From: a virus
Virus record (IMG/VR): IMGVR_UViG_3300025942_000017
Coordinates: 1-30,580 of that record
Length of the DNA stretch: 30,580 bases
Strand: one strand, 5' to 3'
The translations under genes and the position numbers were made by a program. The notes under the pieces were generated by a model that had not been told where the DNA came from, did not search any database, and saw only the letters and a program-made list of their open reading frames with translations. Shown here one piece after another: positions 22,196 through 30,268 of this stretch (position 1 is its first letter; each line of letters starts with the position of its first letter).

Positions 22196-23218
22196 ATCTG
22201 CCAGCAAGCTCCTCCCGCTCCGCCGTCCGTAGCCCAGACCGCTGCCGCTCAGACGCAGGTCAATACCGACACCGCCGCGGCGCAGGCGAAGGCCAACAAA
22301 GAAACGGCCATTGCGCAGTCGAACCTCAATGCGATCAATCAGGTCACGCCGACCGGCTCGCTGACCTACTCGACCACCGGCACCAATCCCGATGGCACCC
22401 CGATCCGCACCGCCACGCAGACGCTCTCCCCGGTCGAGCAGGCGCTTTTCGACACCAACGAGGGCACCAAGCAAAACCTTTCCGAGCTCGCCAAGACTCA
22501 GTCTGGCCGGCTCGGTGGCTTGCTGTCCACGCCGATCGACTTCACCGCGCAAAAGGACTACCTCGAAAATCTGACCAAGGGCGCGCTCGATAAGACCTGG
22601 GCGCAGGACGAAGCCACCCTCGCCAGCACCTTGTCCAACAAGGGCATCAGCGATCAGTCCGACGCCTACACCCGAGCGTTCTCCGACTTCCGCAAGGACA
22701 AGTCAGCCGCCTACGATGCGGCCAATGTCGGCAACTTCACCACGGCGTTGCAGGACCAACTCGCGCTGCGCAACCAGCCCATCAACGAGATCCTCGCTCT
22801 CGCCGGCCAGAGCGGCGTCACCAGCCCGTCTTTCGCGTCGACTCCGCAATCGAGCGTGTCGCCAACCGGGATCGCAGGGGTCGACATCGCAGGCCTGACC
22901 AACACCAACTACAACCAGCAGGTTGCCGCGGTGAACGCCGCGAACAACAACACCAACCAGACCCTGGGCGGCCTCTTCGGCATTGGCACCTCGTTGCTCA
23001 AGCTCTCCGACGAGCGCACCAAGACCGATATCGAATACGATGGCGGCGAGACCGAGGACGGCATCCCGACGGCGACCTATCGCTACCTCTGGGACGATCC
23101 CGACACGATCCGCGAGGGCGTGATCGCCCAGGACGTGGCCGAACGCCGGCCGGATGCAGTGCGCCGGATAGGCGGGCTGCTCGCGGTTGATGCGCGTAAG
23201 ATCCCGGAGGCGGTATAA
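22196..23218 (+). CDS. S74 (endosialidase chaperone)-like tail protein with no usual start codon
   Basis: In this frame the stop at 22187-22189 is followed by about 110 codons of convincing protein (QQAPPAPPSVAQTAAAQTQ, LNAINQVTPTGSLTYSTTG, TLSPVEQALFDTNEGTKQN) before the first TTG at 22520; no ATG, GTG or TTG occurs earlier. GAGGG (22182-22186) stands a normal distance before ATC 22196, giving (M)CQQAPPAPPS, 340 residues. Alternatively an extra A in the A5 run (22192-22196) breaks a GTG 22186 start, or the nearby endonuclease insertion removed the true start. The C-terminus (SDERTKTDIEYDGG, TYRYLWDD, EGVIAQDVAERRPDAV) is a Peptidase S74-type intramolecular chaperone domain seen in podoviral tail proteins. 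Its place before ejection proteins fits a tail role. Confidence 0.72.
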   Translation: MCQQAPPAPPSVAQTAAAQTQVNTDTAAAQAKANKETAIAQSNLNAINQVTPTGSLTYSTTGTNPDGTPIRTATQTLSPVEQALFDTNEGTKQNLSELAKTQSGRLGGLLSTPIDFTAQKDYLENLTKGALDKTWAQDEATLASTLSNKGISDQSDAYTRAFSDFRKDKSAAYDAANVGNFTTALQDQLALRNQPINEILALAGQSGVTSPSFASTPQSSVSPTGIAGVDIAGLTNTNYNQQVAAVNAANNNTNQTLGGLFGIGTSLLKLSDERTKTDIEYDGGETEDGIPTATYRYLWDDPDTIREGVIAQDVAERRPDAVRRIGGLLAVDARKIPEAV

Positions 23219-24580
23219 ATGGCCGTCACACTCCCATTTGTTTGGGGGCCCGGAGGCTCGCAGGTCACGCCCGAAGCGTTGGCCAAGCAGCAGGCCGTGA
23301 TCGATGCGCTCATGGCCTCGAGCGACAAGCTGCCAACGAACTTCTGGGAGGGCGCCAAGGGCCTGACCGATACCCTCGTGGGCAATACCCTGCAGGAACG
23401 CCACGACCAGGCGCTGTCGAAGGCCCAGGGCGATTTCTCGCAGCAGTTCGATGCGCTGGGCAGCACGCCATCCCGATCGCAACTCGAAACGCTCGCCGGC
23501 AACGGCTTCGCCAATCCGAACCAAGAGGCCGTGGTCAGGGCGCTGCTGGCTCAGAACCTCGAGCAGACCGATCCGTCGCAGCAACTCGATCGGCAATACA
23601 AGCAGGCCCAGATCGACCAGATGAAGGCCAAGCCGGCGCAGCCGCTGGTCAATGCTGGTGGCGGCTCGATCTATGACCCGAATAACAAGACGTGGATCAC
23701 GCCGCCCGGCGCGATTACTCCGGACGCGCCTGTCGTCACCTTGACCGATCAGGGCACGCCGGATCCGACGTCGCAGGATGCGTTTCTCAAGTCGATCCCC
23801 GATCAGAAATATGCGCAGACCGTCAAGGCCGTCGCCAATTACGAACTCGACCCCCGTGTTGCGTCTAAGCGTGGCGATGCGCAGCTCAAACTCATCGAGG
23901 ACGCCAAGGCGTTCGATCCGACCTATGACGCTTCGCAGTTCCCGGCTCGCATGGCGGCGCGCAAATCGTTCACTTCCGGCCCCGCCGCTTCGGCGCTGAA
24001 CTCGGCCAATCTCGTGATCGGCCACCTCAACGAGTTGATGAAGGCCTCGGGCGAGCTCGGCAATTCAGGCTTCACGCCGTGGAACATGGCGGTGAACACC
24101 TACAAGACCAACACCGACAATCCGGCGATCAAGAAATTTCAGGTCGCCCAGCAGGCCTCGGCCGATGAACTCGCCAAGGTATTCAAGGGCTCCGGTGCCT
24201 CGGACGTGGAATCGATCGCCGGCTGGATGCGTAACCTCGATGCGAACGCCGGTCCAGATCAGCAGAAGGCCTCGATTCAGCAGGCGATCACGCTGCTGCA
24301 GTCGCGTGTCGCCGCGTTGCGCGACCAATATCAGAACGCCATGGGCAAGCCCGCCGACTTTCAGTTCCTCAACGAGCACTCGGCTGAGGCGCTCGTCGCC
24401 ATGGGCGTGGATCCAGCCACTGTCGATCCGAACTATAAGCCGCCCCCGGATGGTGACGGCACCCCGAGCGCGCCCAAGCTGCTCAGCAAGGACAGCAAAG
24501 AGGCCGACCGCCAGTTCGAGGCTCTGCCCGCCGGGGCTCACTTCATCGGTCCCGACGGTGTGCCGCGGGTGAAGCCGTGA
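23219..24580 (+). CDS. Putative internal virion / DNA ejection protein
   Basis: A 453-residue protein starting one base after the previous stop, with GGAGG at 23206-23210. It is long, helical and Gln/Ala/Asp-rich with no cysteines: a disordered linker around residues 135-190, then repeated helices (QTVKAVANYELDPRVASKR, ALNSANLVIGHLNELMKAS, QAITLLQSRVAALRDQYQN). The C-terminus REFEALPAGAHFIGPDG-like (here FEALPAGAHFIGPDGVPRV) recurs in podoviral proteins of this neighbourhood. Such proteins may travel inside the head and leave with the DNA. Function is inferred from location and composition. Confidence 0.6.
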   Translation: MAVTLPFVWGPGGSQVTPEALAKQQAVIDALMASSDKLPTNFWEGAKGLTDTLVGNTLQERHDQALSKAQGDFSQQFDALGSTPSRSQLETLAGNGFANPNQEAVVRALLAQNLEQTDPSQQLDRQYKQAQIDQMKAKPAQPLVNAGGGSIYDPNNKTWITPPGAITPDAPVVTLTDQGTPDPTSQDAFLKSIPDQKYAQTVKAVANYELDPRVASKRGDAQLKLIEDAKAFDPTYDASQFPARMAARKSFTSGPAASALNSANLVIGHLNELMKASGELGNSGFTPWNMAVNTYKTNTDNPAIKKFQVAQQASADELAKVFKGSGASDVESIAGWMRNLDANAGPDQQKASIQQAITLLQSRVAALRDQYQNAMGKPADFQFLNEHSAEALVAMGVDPATVDPNYKPPPDGDGTPSAPKLLSKDSKEADRQFEALPAGAHFIGPDGVPRVKP

Positions 24581-26163
24581 AGTGGAGCGAAGCCCCTCCG
24601 GTGGATAAGCCAGCGACCGCTACAGTCGCCAGCGCAGGCACGTCCAAATGGCAGGATGCGCCGCCGCTTGATAAGGCACCCAACGCACCGGCCGGCCCAA
24701 TGACGCTTTCGGCGCAGCCGAACCTCGGCGGCGTGCCGCTGGTCGGTCCGCTGTTGAGCGCCATGGGCTATAACGGCGTCCCGAAGGTCAATGAGCCAGG
24801 CTACACGCCGAGCAGCGTGCCAATCCTCGACCCGATCAATTCGTTTGCGCATGGGTTCCTCAACGGCGTCCCAATCGTCGGGCCGATGTTGAACAGCGCG
24901 GCCGACAAGCTCGATGCGCTCACCTATGGCGAGAAACCGGATGTTCGGGCCGCATTGAATGCGTCCGATCAGCAGCAATTTCCAACGGCGTCGACCGTCG
25001 GAGAGGTTACTGGCACTGTCGCACCGCTGGCCGTCGCCGGCGCCACATCGCTGGGCGGCAAGATCCTCGGGCTGACCGGAAGTACGGCACAGCGCATTGG
25101 TGCTTCTCTCGGCTCAACGGCGGCGCTTACGACTGCCGATCAGATGGCGCGCGGCAAGTCATTCCAAGATGCCGTGCGCGATGCGCTGGTGCCGTCGTTG
25201 GTGTCGGCTGCCGTGCCAGGCGGTGAGCGTGTCGTGACCAATGTCGTGAAGAGCTTCGGCAAGACCGCCGCGCCGACTGTGGAAGCGCTCAAGGAGCAGG
25301 CGGGCAAGATCTACGATGCCGCGCGCGACTCGGGCGTGCAGATGAGCCAGGAAGGCACGATCAACCTCTCGGATCGCATGTACGAGCTCGCCCAGAATGA
25401 AGGTCTCGTTTCGCCGACTGGTCGCGTCGATACGTCCTATCCGAAGATCGTCAACGCCCTGCAGACGTTTGATGACTACTCGCATGGCTCGATGACCGTG
25501 CCACAGATGCAGTCGGTGCGCCGGAAGCTACAGGACGCCGCGGCGAGCGCCGACTCGGGCGAGAAGCGCATCGGCACGATCATGCTGCGCAAATTTGATC
25601 AGGTGGTCGCGCAAGGGGTGCCTGAACTCAGCCAAGCCTCAGCGCTCTACCACAAGGCGATGAAGGGGCAGGAGATCGAGCAAGCCATCGAACTCGCTGG
25701 CAATCGCGCCGGCCAGTTCTCAGGGTCAGGCTTCGAGAATGCTCTCCGCACCGAGTTCCGCGCTCTCGATCGTCGCTATATCAAGGGAGATCTTCCGGGC
25801 TACACTCAGGAAGAAATCGACGCGATCCGAAAGGTGGCAAGCGGTGGGCCGATCGAGAATATCCTCCGGTACTTCGGCAAGGCTGCGCCGACTGGCATTG
25901 TCAGTGCGCTTGGTGGCGCTGGTGCTGGATATTTGGCAGGCGGCCCAGTTGGGGCGGCGGCGGTCATGGGAACTGGCGCTGGCGCTCGCATGGCTGCTAC
26001 GGCTCTGCAGAAGCGGAATGCGGCGGTCGCGGATGCTCTAGTGCGGCGCGGTGGCCCCGCCGTCATGGGCGACAAGCAAAGAGCCATCGTCCAGGCCATA
26101 TTGGCATCTTCGCCGGGTATTGCACTCGGAGCTCGCGGTTTAGCGATGCAGGAGGCTCAGTGA
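24577..26163 (+). CDS. Putative DNA ejection / internal virion protein
   Basis: A 528-residue protein from GTG 24577 (GTGA overlap). The N-terminus carries a near-duplicate motif, KWSEAPPVDKP and KWQDAPPLDKAP, a W-x-[ED]-APP-x-D repeat often present in podoviral ejection proteins. Hydrophobic Gly/Ala-rich segments (TVAPLAVAGATSLGGKILGL at about 145-164 and SALGGAGAGYLAGGPVGAAA, about 440-460) could insert into membranes. Between them lie helical stretches. Membrane-active proteins of this kind form the channel for DNA through the host envelope. No lysozyme or transglycosylase motif was seen. Confidence 0.65.
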   Translation: MKWSEAPPVDKPATATVASAGTSKWQDAPPLDKAPNAPAGPMTLSAQPNLGGVPLVGPLLSAMGYNGVPKVNEPGYTPSSVPILDPINSFAHGFLNGVPIVGPMLNSAADKLDALTYGEKPDVRAALNASDQQQFPTASTVGEVTGTVAPLAVAGATSLGGKILGLTGSTAQRIGASLGSTAALTTADQMARGKSFQDAVRDALVPSLVSAAVPGGERVVTNVVKSFGKTAAPTVEALKEQAGKIYDAARDSGVQMSQEGTINLSDRMYELAQNEGLVSPTGRVDTSYPKIVNALQTFDDYSHGSMTVPQMQSVRRKLQDAAASADSGEKRIGTIMLRKFDQVVAQGVPELSQASALYHKAMKGQEIEQAIELAGNRAGQFSGSGFENALRTEFRALDRRYIKGDLPGYTQEEIDAIRKVASGGPIENILRYFGKAAPTGIVSALGGAGAGYLAGGPVGAAAVMGTGAGARMAATALQKRNAAVADALVRRGGPAVMGDKQRAIVQAILASSPGIALGARGLAMQEAQ

Positions 26164-26243
26164 TGGCGCAGCCAGATCATAAAACCCGCCACCACGAGAA
26201 TGCCGACCCAAAACGAAATGCGTTCAGTGGTTGTCTTTCCCAT
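26157..26243 (-). CDS. Possible antisense 28-residue membrane peptide
   Basis: Read on the - strand, ATG 26243 to TGA 26157 encodes MGKTTTERISFWVGILVVAG followed by FMIWLRHH: a polar head, one membrane helix and a basic end. The design is that of many tiny phage or toxin membrane peptides. AGGGGG lies just one base before the ATG, too close for normal initiation, and no reverse promoter was found. It overlaps the forward small ORF in the same 114-base gap, so only one may be real. Confidence 0.3.
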   Translation of the reverse strand: MGKTTTERISFWVGILVVAGFMIWLRHH

Positions 26244-26294
26244 GCCCCCTATGTAGCGCTGGGGAAAGGGGGCGACAATGGCCCAGTTGCTTAA
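26163..26294 (+). CDS. Possible 43-residue small protein
   Basis: ATG 26163 overlaps the previous stop (TGATG) and has a perfect AGGAGG (26150-26155) seven bases upstream, which supports translation. The product is hydrophilic and His-rich (MAQPDHKTRHHENADPKRN) with one Cys and no known motif. It overlaps the next gene's start by 17 bases. Alternatively the strong site is only part of the upstream coding sequence. Confidence 0.35.
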   Translation: MAQPDHKTRHHENADPKRNAFSGCLSHAPYVALGKGGDNGPVA

Positions 26295-27069
26295 GGTCAT
26301 CCAAGACCCGTCGATCGTTAACAACGTTCCGACGACGCCGCTCGAGCAGCTGCAGCTCGCGACCGAGCGCAAGGCCGCCGAAATGGCCAAGGCGCGCGGC
26401 GCCGCCATCACGCAGGCGATCCTCGCCTCATCGCCCTATGACGTGCAGAACGATCCGAATTATCCGGTGAGCGCCGGCTACAAGGCCGGGACCTGGGCCA
26501 ATCCGCCCAAGCAGGTCGGAACGCTCCGGGTGGCATCGTCGGACACCGCTGTGCCCGGTCCGCGCGGGTCGGTGGTGCTGAACAAAGATCAGGACCGTCT
26601 CGCCTCAGGCGGCGGGCTGGCATTCGCCGGCGAGCAACCTACCACGCCAGCGCAGCGGGCTATTGTCGCCGCGCTCGTCGCTCCTCCGCCGAAACCCCGT
26701 GTGGTCGCCGCGCCGCTCGCTGTGGCGAAGCGTGAGGGCATTATCGGCACGCCATGGACTGGCGGATGGGGCGCGGCCGGCCTCGGTCAAACCGATTGGT
26801 CGGTCGCAAATCAGGGCATGGGTGGCATCGGCGGGCTCGTCTCGCAGCGCGCGCCTGCAGTCGTTGCGGCACCAAGCGACGGCGGGTTCAACCTGTTCTC
26901 GCTGTTCGGCAATGGCGGTGGCTACGCGCCGCAGGTCGGCTATAACGGCTCGACCACCGTGACCTCAAACGATCTCGCTGGCGTCAACGGCGGCAATCAA
27001 AGCATTTTCGGGGTGAACGCCGTGTTGCCGGACAGCATGAACACCAAACGTTGGATTACGGGGGAGTAG
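26278..27069 (+). CDS. Putative virion-associated protein
   Basis: A 263-residue protein with a GGGG-type ribosome site before ATG 26278. Residues 1-70 are helical (TPLEQLQLATERKAAEMAKA, AITQAILASSPYDVQNDP); the remainder is Gly/Ala/Pro-rich and low in secondary structure, with GGWGAAGLGQTDWSVANQG and GGFNLFSLFGNGGGY. No catalytic motif. It is between the ejection-type genes and the tail fibre, so a minor virion role is likely. The - strand endonuclease gene overlaps its last 14 bases. Confidence 0.55.
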   Translation: MAQLLKVIQDPSIVNNVPTTPLEQLQLATERKAAEMAKARGAAITQAILASSPYDVQNDPNYPVSAGYKAGTWANPPKQVGTLRVASSDTAVPGPRGSVVLNKDQDRLASGGGLAFAGEQPTTPAQRAIVAALVAPPPKPRVVAAPLAVAKREGIIGTPWTGGWGAAGLGQTDWSVANQGMGGIGGLVSQRAPAVVAAPSDGGFNLFSLFGNGGGYAPQVGYNGSTTVTSNDLAGVNGGNQSIFGVNAVLPDSMNTKRWITGE

Positions 27070-27712
27070 GGTGAGGCTTCCTCCGCAGAGCAGCTGGTTT
27101 GGCTGGGTCGAATCCTTCAGCGCGGACTTTGTCGCGCCACGCTTGGCCGCGAACGTTCAGGCAGATGCGACAATGCCGGCGACCAGAATTGATGTAGGTA
27201 TTCTCTGGCGTATATTCGTGGCCGTGTGGGCAATGCGTCTTGCCGCGATTGTGAGCCCAGGCCTTCTCGAGCTCCTCGGGCTGGAAGTTGTAGCCCTTAA
27301 GGTGCTTGGCCGAGAGAACTTCTTCGATCGGGCGCCCGTTTTTCGCGCGGTTGGCGATAGTCCGCGCCTTGAACCCCAAGGTCTCTCCGACGAGATTTGC
27401 GAGTACAGGGACGCCTGCGACATCAATTATCAGCGTGCGACGAGTGTTGAGCGATTGCTCGCGACGGGTCGCCCAGCGACAATTGTTGGGCTCGTAATTG
27501 CCGTTCTTATCGGGGTGGCGATCAAGAGTATGCTTGGGCGTCGGCTTCGGCCCCATATCTTCGAGGAACGCTTCGAAACTGTTCTTCCAGCGTTCGCAGA
27601 CGCGAATGCCGCGCCCCCCATAATTTTCCCATCCGGTGCTCTTTTCATAGGTGCAGCGGCGATTCATCATGTACCAAGTCAGGTAAAGCGGGTGCTTGTT
27701 TTTGTACGACAT
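27056..27712 (-). CDS. Homing-endonuclease-like protein with two zinc/HNH modules
   Basis: The only sizeable convincing - strand gene. The 218-residue product has an HNH-type core (PLYLTWYMMNRRC, YGGRGIRVCERW, FLEDMG, LDRHPDKNGNYEPNNCRWAT), matching the core of the + strand gene at 5284 but lacking its N-terminal CxCG module. A helix-turn-helix region follows (ANLVGETLGFKARTIANRAK, GRPIEEVL), then a second module THCPHGHEYTPENTYI with HCRICLNVRGQAWRDK, a known HNH zinc-finger form. It thus joins two endonuclease-type units. ATG 27712 has no Shine-Dalgarno; its own promoter lies directly upstream. It sits between a virion gene and the tail fibre gene. Confidence 0.8.
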   Translation of the reverse strand: MSYKNKHPLYLTWYMMNRRCTYEKSTGWENYGGRGIRVCERWKNSFEAFLEDMGPKPTPKHTLDRHPDKNGNYEPNNCRWATRREQSLNTRRTLIIDVAGVPVLANLVGETLGFKARTIANRAKNGRPIEEVLSAKHLKGYNFQPEELEKAWAHNRGKTHCPHGHEYTPENTYINSGRRHCRICLNVRGQAWRDKVRAEGFDPAKPAALRRKPHPTPP

Positions 27713-27722
27713 GGTATAAGCG

Positions 27723-27750
27723 AGTACATCTCATACACCACGCTTGTCAA
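27723..27750 (-). promoter_or_regulatory. Reverse promoter for endonuclease gene
   Basis: On the - strand TTGACA (27750-27745) is a perfect -35 box, followed after 16 bases by TGTACT (27728-27723), a 4/6 match to -10. Transcription would start only a few bases before ATG 27712, giving a nearly leaderless message. This fits the lack of a ribosome site and would make the gene independent of phage late transcription. Confidence 0.5.
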
Positions 27751-27764
27751 GGCAGGGGCTTAAT

Positions 27765-29240
27765 ATGCCGCGCAACGGATCAGGGGTCGCTTCTGCTGTT
27801 CCCGGAAGTAATACTGTGGCCGCTTCGACCACCATACTTTCAGCTTTAGAGAACTCGCTCGTCAACGATCTGATCAACATGCTCAACACCGCATGGCCGC
27901 TTTCGGTCGGCCTCGGTGCAGCTGGCCAGATCGGCTCATGGGACGCGCTCACCGCCAAAGGCACTGATATTCCCTCGGCTGGCACGATCAATCTTACCAC
28001 GGCGACCGGGCCGCGTGTTGACATCAGCGGCACGACGACGATTACTGCAGTCACGCTCGCCAACAGTGATATGCGCATTGCCCGCGCGACGGGTGTGTTC
28101 AAGCTCACCGCCTCTTCGACGCTATTGGTCAACGGCTCGGCGACCACGAGCTACACCACCAAGAGCGGTGACCTGCTGCTATTCCAGGCCGAGGGCGGGA
28201 TCGTCTCGGTCTATATCATCGGTCGAGGTCTCAAGGACACGCTGCGGTCACGCACCAACCGCGAGTGGAATCCGGCTTGCGAAGTCAGCCAGCAGAACGG
28301 CACGACGCTCGGCACGACCAACGGCTACTTCGCGACCGACAATCTGGCGATGTATTTCACCGCCGCGACCGCCGCGATGTCGATTCAGCAGATCGCAGGC
28401 CCGACACTCAACGGCTCAGCGCATCAGGTCGAGTGGAAATGCACCACGGCCAAGGCGTCGCTGTCGGCCGGCGACTTCGTGCTGCTCACCACCAAGATCG
28501 AAGGCCTCGACGTTGCCGACCTCAAATGGGGCACCGCCAGCGCTATTCCAGCGACCCGCTCGTTCCAGTTCAAGGGTCCGGCCGGTACCTATCACCTCCA
28601 CGGTCAGAACCGCTCGGGCAATCGGCACATCGCCATCCCATTCACACCGACCGCGGCGAACACCGAGGAGCGCATCGATCTCGTGGTGCCGGGTGATACT
28701 TCGGGCACATGGACGGTCGATAACGATACTCTCATTACCTGGGACATCGTGCTGGCGGCAGGGTCAACTTTCACAGGCGGCTCTGCCTCAACGTGGTCGG
28801 GATCGACGTTCTATGCCGCCAGCACGCAGTTCAATGCGCTGAGCCTCAACACCAATGTCGTGCGCGTGGGGGATTTCAGCTTCTCCCCCGATCCTGATGC
28901 AACGGGTGTGGCTCCGGCTTGGGTGCCGGTGAATATCGATGATGCAACGAGAAAGAGCCAGCGATACTATTCTGTCGTTTATGCCAGCGGAACGCAGGCC
29001 GCAACCACTACTGTTGCCACTTATACTGAACTCCCGGTCGCAATGCGTAGCGTTCCGGGGGTTAACTATGTGACCGGGTCGTTGACCATCGAGGGGATCG
29101 GGACTCCTGCAAGCATCACTGTGACATCTACCTCCTTCACGACAGCGTATTGGATGCGATCGAACTTCTCCTTTACGGCTACTGGCGCAACTGGAACGCC
29201 GTCGTTTTCACAGCATACGCTTAACGCGAGACTGACATGA
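27765..29240 (+). CDS. Tail fibre protein
   Basis: A 491-residue protein from ATG 27765 with AGGGG upstream; an earlier TTG (27744) lies inside the reverse promoter. The start MPRNGSGVASAVPGSNTVAA and the following TILSALENSLVNDLINML match the N-terminal attachment region of many podoviral tail fibres. The body is beta-rich: GPRVDISGTTTITAVTLANS, STLLVNGSATTSYTTKSG, then LFQAEGGIVSVYII, and a second part with carbohydrate-binding character (GDFVLLTTKIEGLDVADLKW). Base composition falls in the last 200 bases, as expected for swapped receptor-binding tips. The SGNH esterase gene overlaps its end by ATGA. Confidence 0.75.
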   Translation: MPRNGSGVASAVPGSNTVAASTTILSALENSLVNDLINMLNTAWPLSVGLGAAGQIGSWDALTAKGTDIPSAGTINLTTATGPRVDISGTTTITAVTLANSDMRIARATGVFKLTASSTLLVNGSATTSYTTKSGDLLLFQAEGGIVSVYIIGRGLKDTLRSRTNREWNPACEVSQQNGTTLGTTNGYFATDNLAMYFTAATAAMSIQQIAGPTLNGSAHQVEWKCTTAKASLSAGDFVLLTTKIEGLDVADLKWGTASAIPATRSFQFKGPAGTYHLHGQNRSGNRHIAIPFTPTAANTEERIDLVVPGDTSGTWTVDNDTLITWDIVLAAGSTFTGGSASTWSGSTFYAASTQFNALSLNTNVVRVGDFSFSPDPDATGVAPAWVPVNIDDATRKSQRYYSVVYASGTQAATTTVATYTELPVAMRSVPGVNYVTGSLTIEGIGTPASITVTSTSFTTAYWMRSNFSFTATGATGTPSFSQHTLNARLT

Positions 29241-30256
29241 CGCTACACGCATGGGGGGACTCGCTTCCAGCCGGAGCAGGGGCATCCGACCCGAGTAGGT
29301 GTTTTGCGCAACTGCTGGCCACCAGCATGGGCGTCTCGCTCGTCAACCACGGTTATACATCCTTCATGGTCATGGATGCCTATGACGGAATCATGGGGGT
29401 GCCGCCGACCGCCAACGATGTACACATCTTCGAGTTCGGGACCAACGACGAACGCTGGTACAATCTAGATGCCACGAAGCGTGGTTACTTCATCGACGGG
29501 CTGCGCTACGAGATAGCGCGAATGGCCTCCGTCATCACGCCAATCGCATCGTCCATGCTGACCGGCTCTTGGACGACAGGCGCCCCATTCGGTACTTACG
29601 CGGCAAATGCCAACGGCTCTAAAGCCACGTTCTCATTTACGGGGCCGAACCTCATTATCGGCACGTTGCGCCAGGCTGCTAATCCAACTTCGTTACAGGT
29701 AAGGATTGACGGTGTCGTCAAGACGACCTTCGCGGTCGGCGGCATCGTGACCACCATGTACAATCGGCAGTACGGCCCCGCCGCGTTCGGCCTGACCGGC
29801 CTCGGCGCGGGCTTACACACATGCGAGGTCACGGCGCTCAACGCTGATCCTGGCAATTGGTGTTACCTGCAATATTTCTCGACCGGCGCGCCTCTGGGGA
29901 AAGCGTGTGTCATCAACATTCCGCACGCTCTCCAATACGAGTTGAACGGCAACCCGGCTGGCTCGCAGGCAAATGTTGATGCCTACAACGTTGCCCTTGC
30001 TGCTCTCGTGTCAGAACTCGCCGGGTACGGATTGAACGTGGCGCTGGCCGACGTGTGCAGCGTCCTAACAACCTCTGACATGTTCGATGAAGTTCATCCG
30101 AACGACAGTGGGCATCTAAAGATTGCCAACGCTGCATCGATCTCCTTAACTGGCGATCAGATCTATGTTCCGACCCAAACATTTATGCGAGGCGATGGGA
30201 AATATTTTGTTGGGGTCGGAAGTACTCGCAAGGAAATCGGGACAATAGCGGAATGA
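29237..30256 (+). CDS. SGNH/GDSL hydrolase, probable tail polysaccharide esterase
   Basis: A 339-residue enzyme beginning in an ATGA overlap with the fibre gene. Block I is WGDSLPAG with nucleophile Ser9; block III is FGTND with Asn70; block V is DEVHPND with Asp284 and His287. This is a complete SGNH-type active site. Between about residues 105 and 215 a beta-rich insertion (GSKATFSFTGPNLIIGTLR, TSLQVRIDGVVKTTFAV, GAGLHTCEVTALNA) looks like a carbohydrate-binding domain. Such tail enzymes remove acetyl groups from capsule, exopolysaccharide or O-antigen so the phage can reach the cell. No signal peptide, consistent with a virion protein. The substrate is unknown. Confidence 0.8.
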   Translation: MTLHAWGDSLPAGAGASDPSRCFAQLLATSMGVSLVNHGYTSFMVMDAYDGIMGVPPTANDVHIFEFGTNDERWYNLDATKRGYFIDGLRYEIARMASVITPIASSMLTGSWTTGAPFGTYAANANGSKATFSFTGPNLIIGTLRQAANPTSLQVRIDGVVKTTFAVGGIVTTMYNRQYGPAAFGLTGLGAGLHTCEVTALNADPGNWCYLQYFSTGAPLGKACVINIPHALQYELNGNPAGSQANVDAYNVALAALVSELAGYGLNVALADVCSVLTTSDMFDEVHPNDSGHLKIANAASISLTGDQIYVPTQTFMRGDGKYFVGVGSTRKEIGTIAE

Positions 30257-30268
30257 GGTTCTAAGGCG

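Noticed and set aside
22703-24025. 440-residue antisense ORF
   Set aside because: Shadow of the S74-like and ejection genes; Arg/Leu/Gly-rich with no domain.
27916-28842. 308-residue + strand ORF inside the tail fibre gene
   Set aside because: Arg/Ser-rich out-of-frame reading of a clear fibre sequence.
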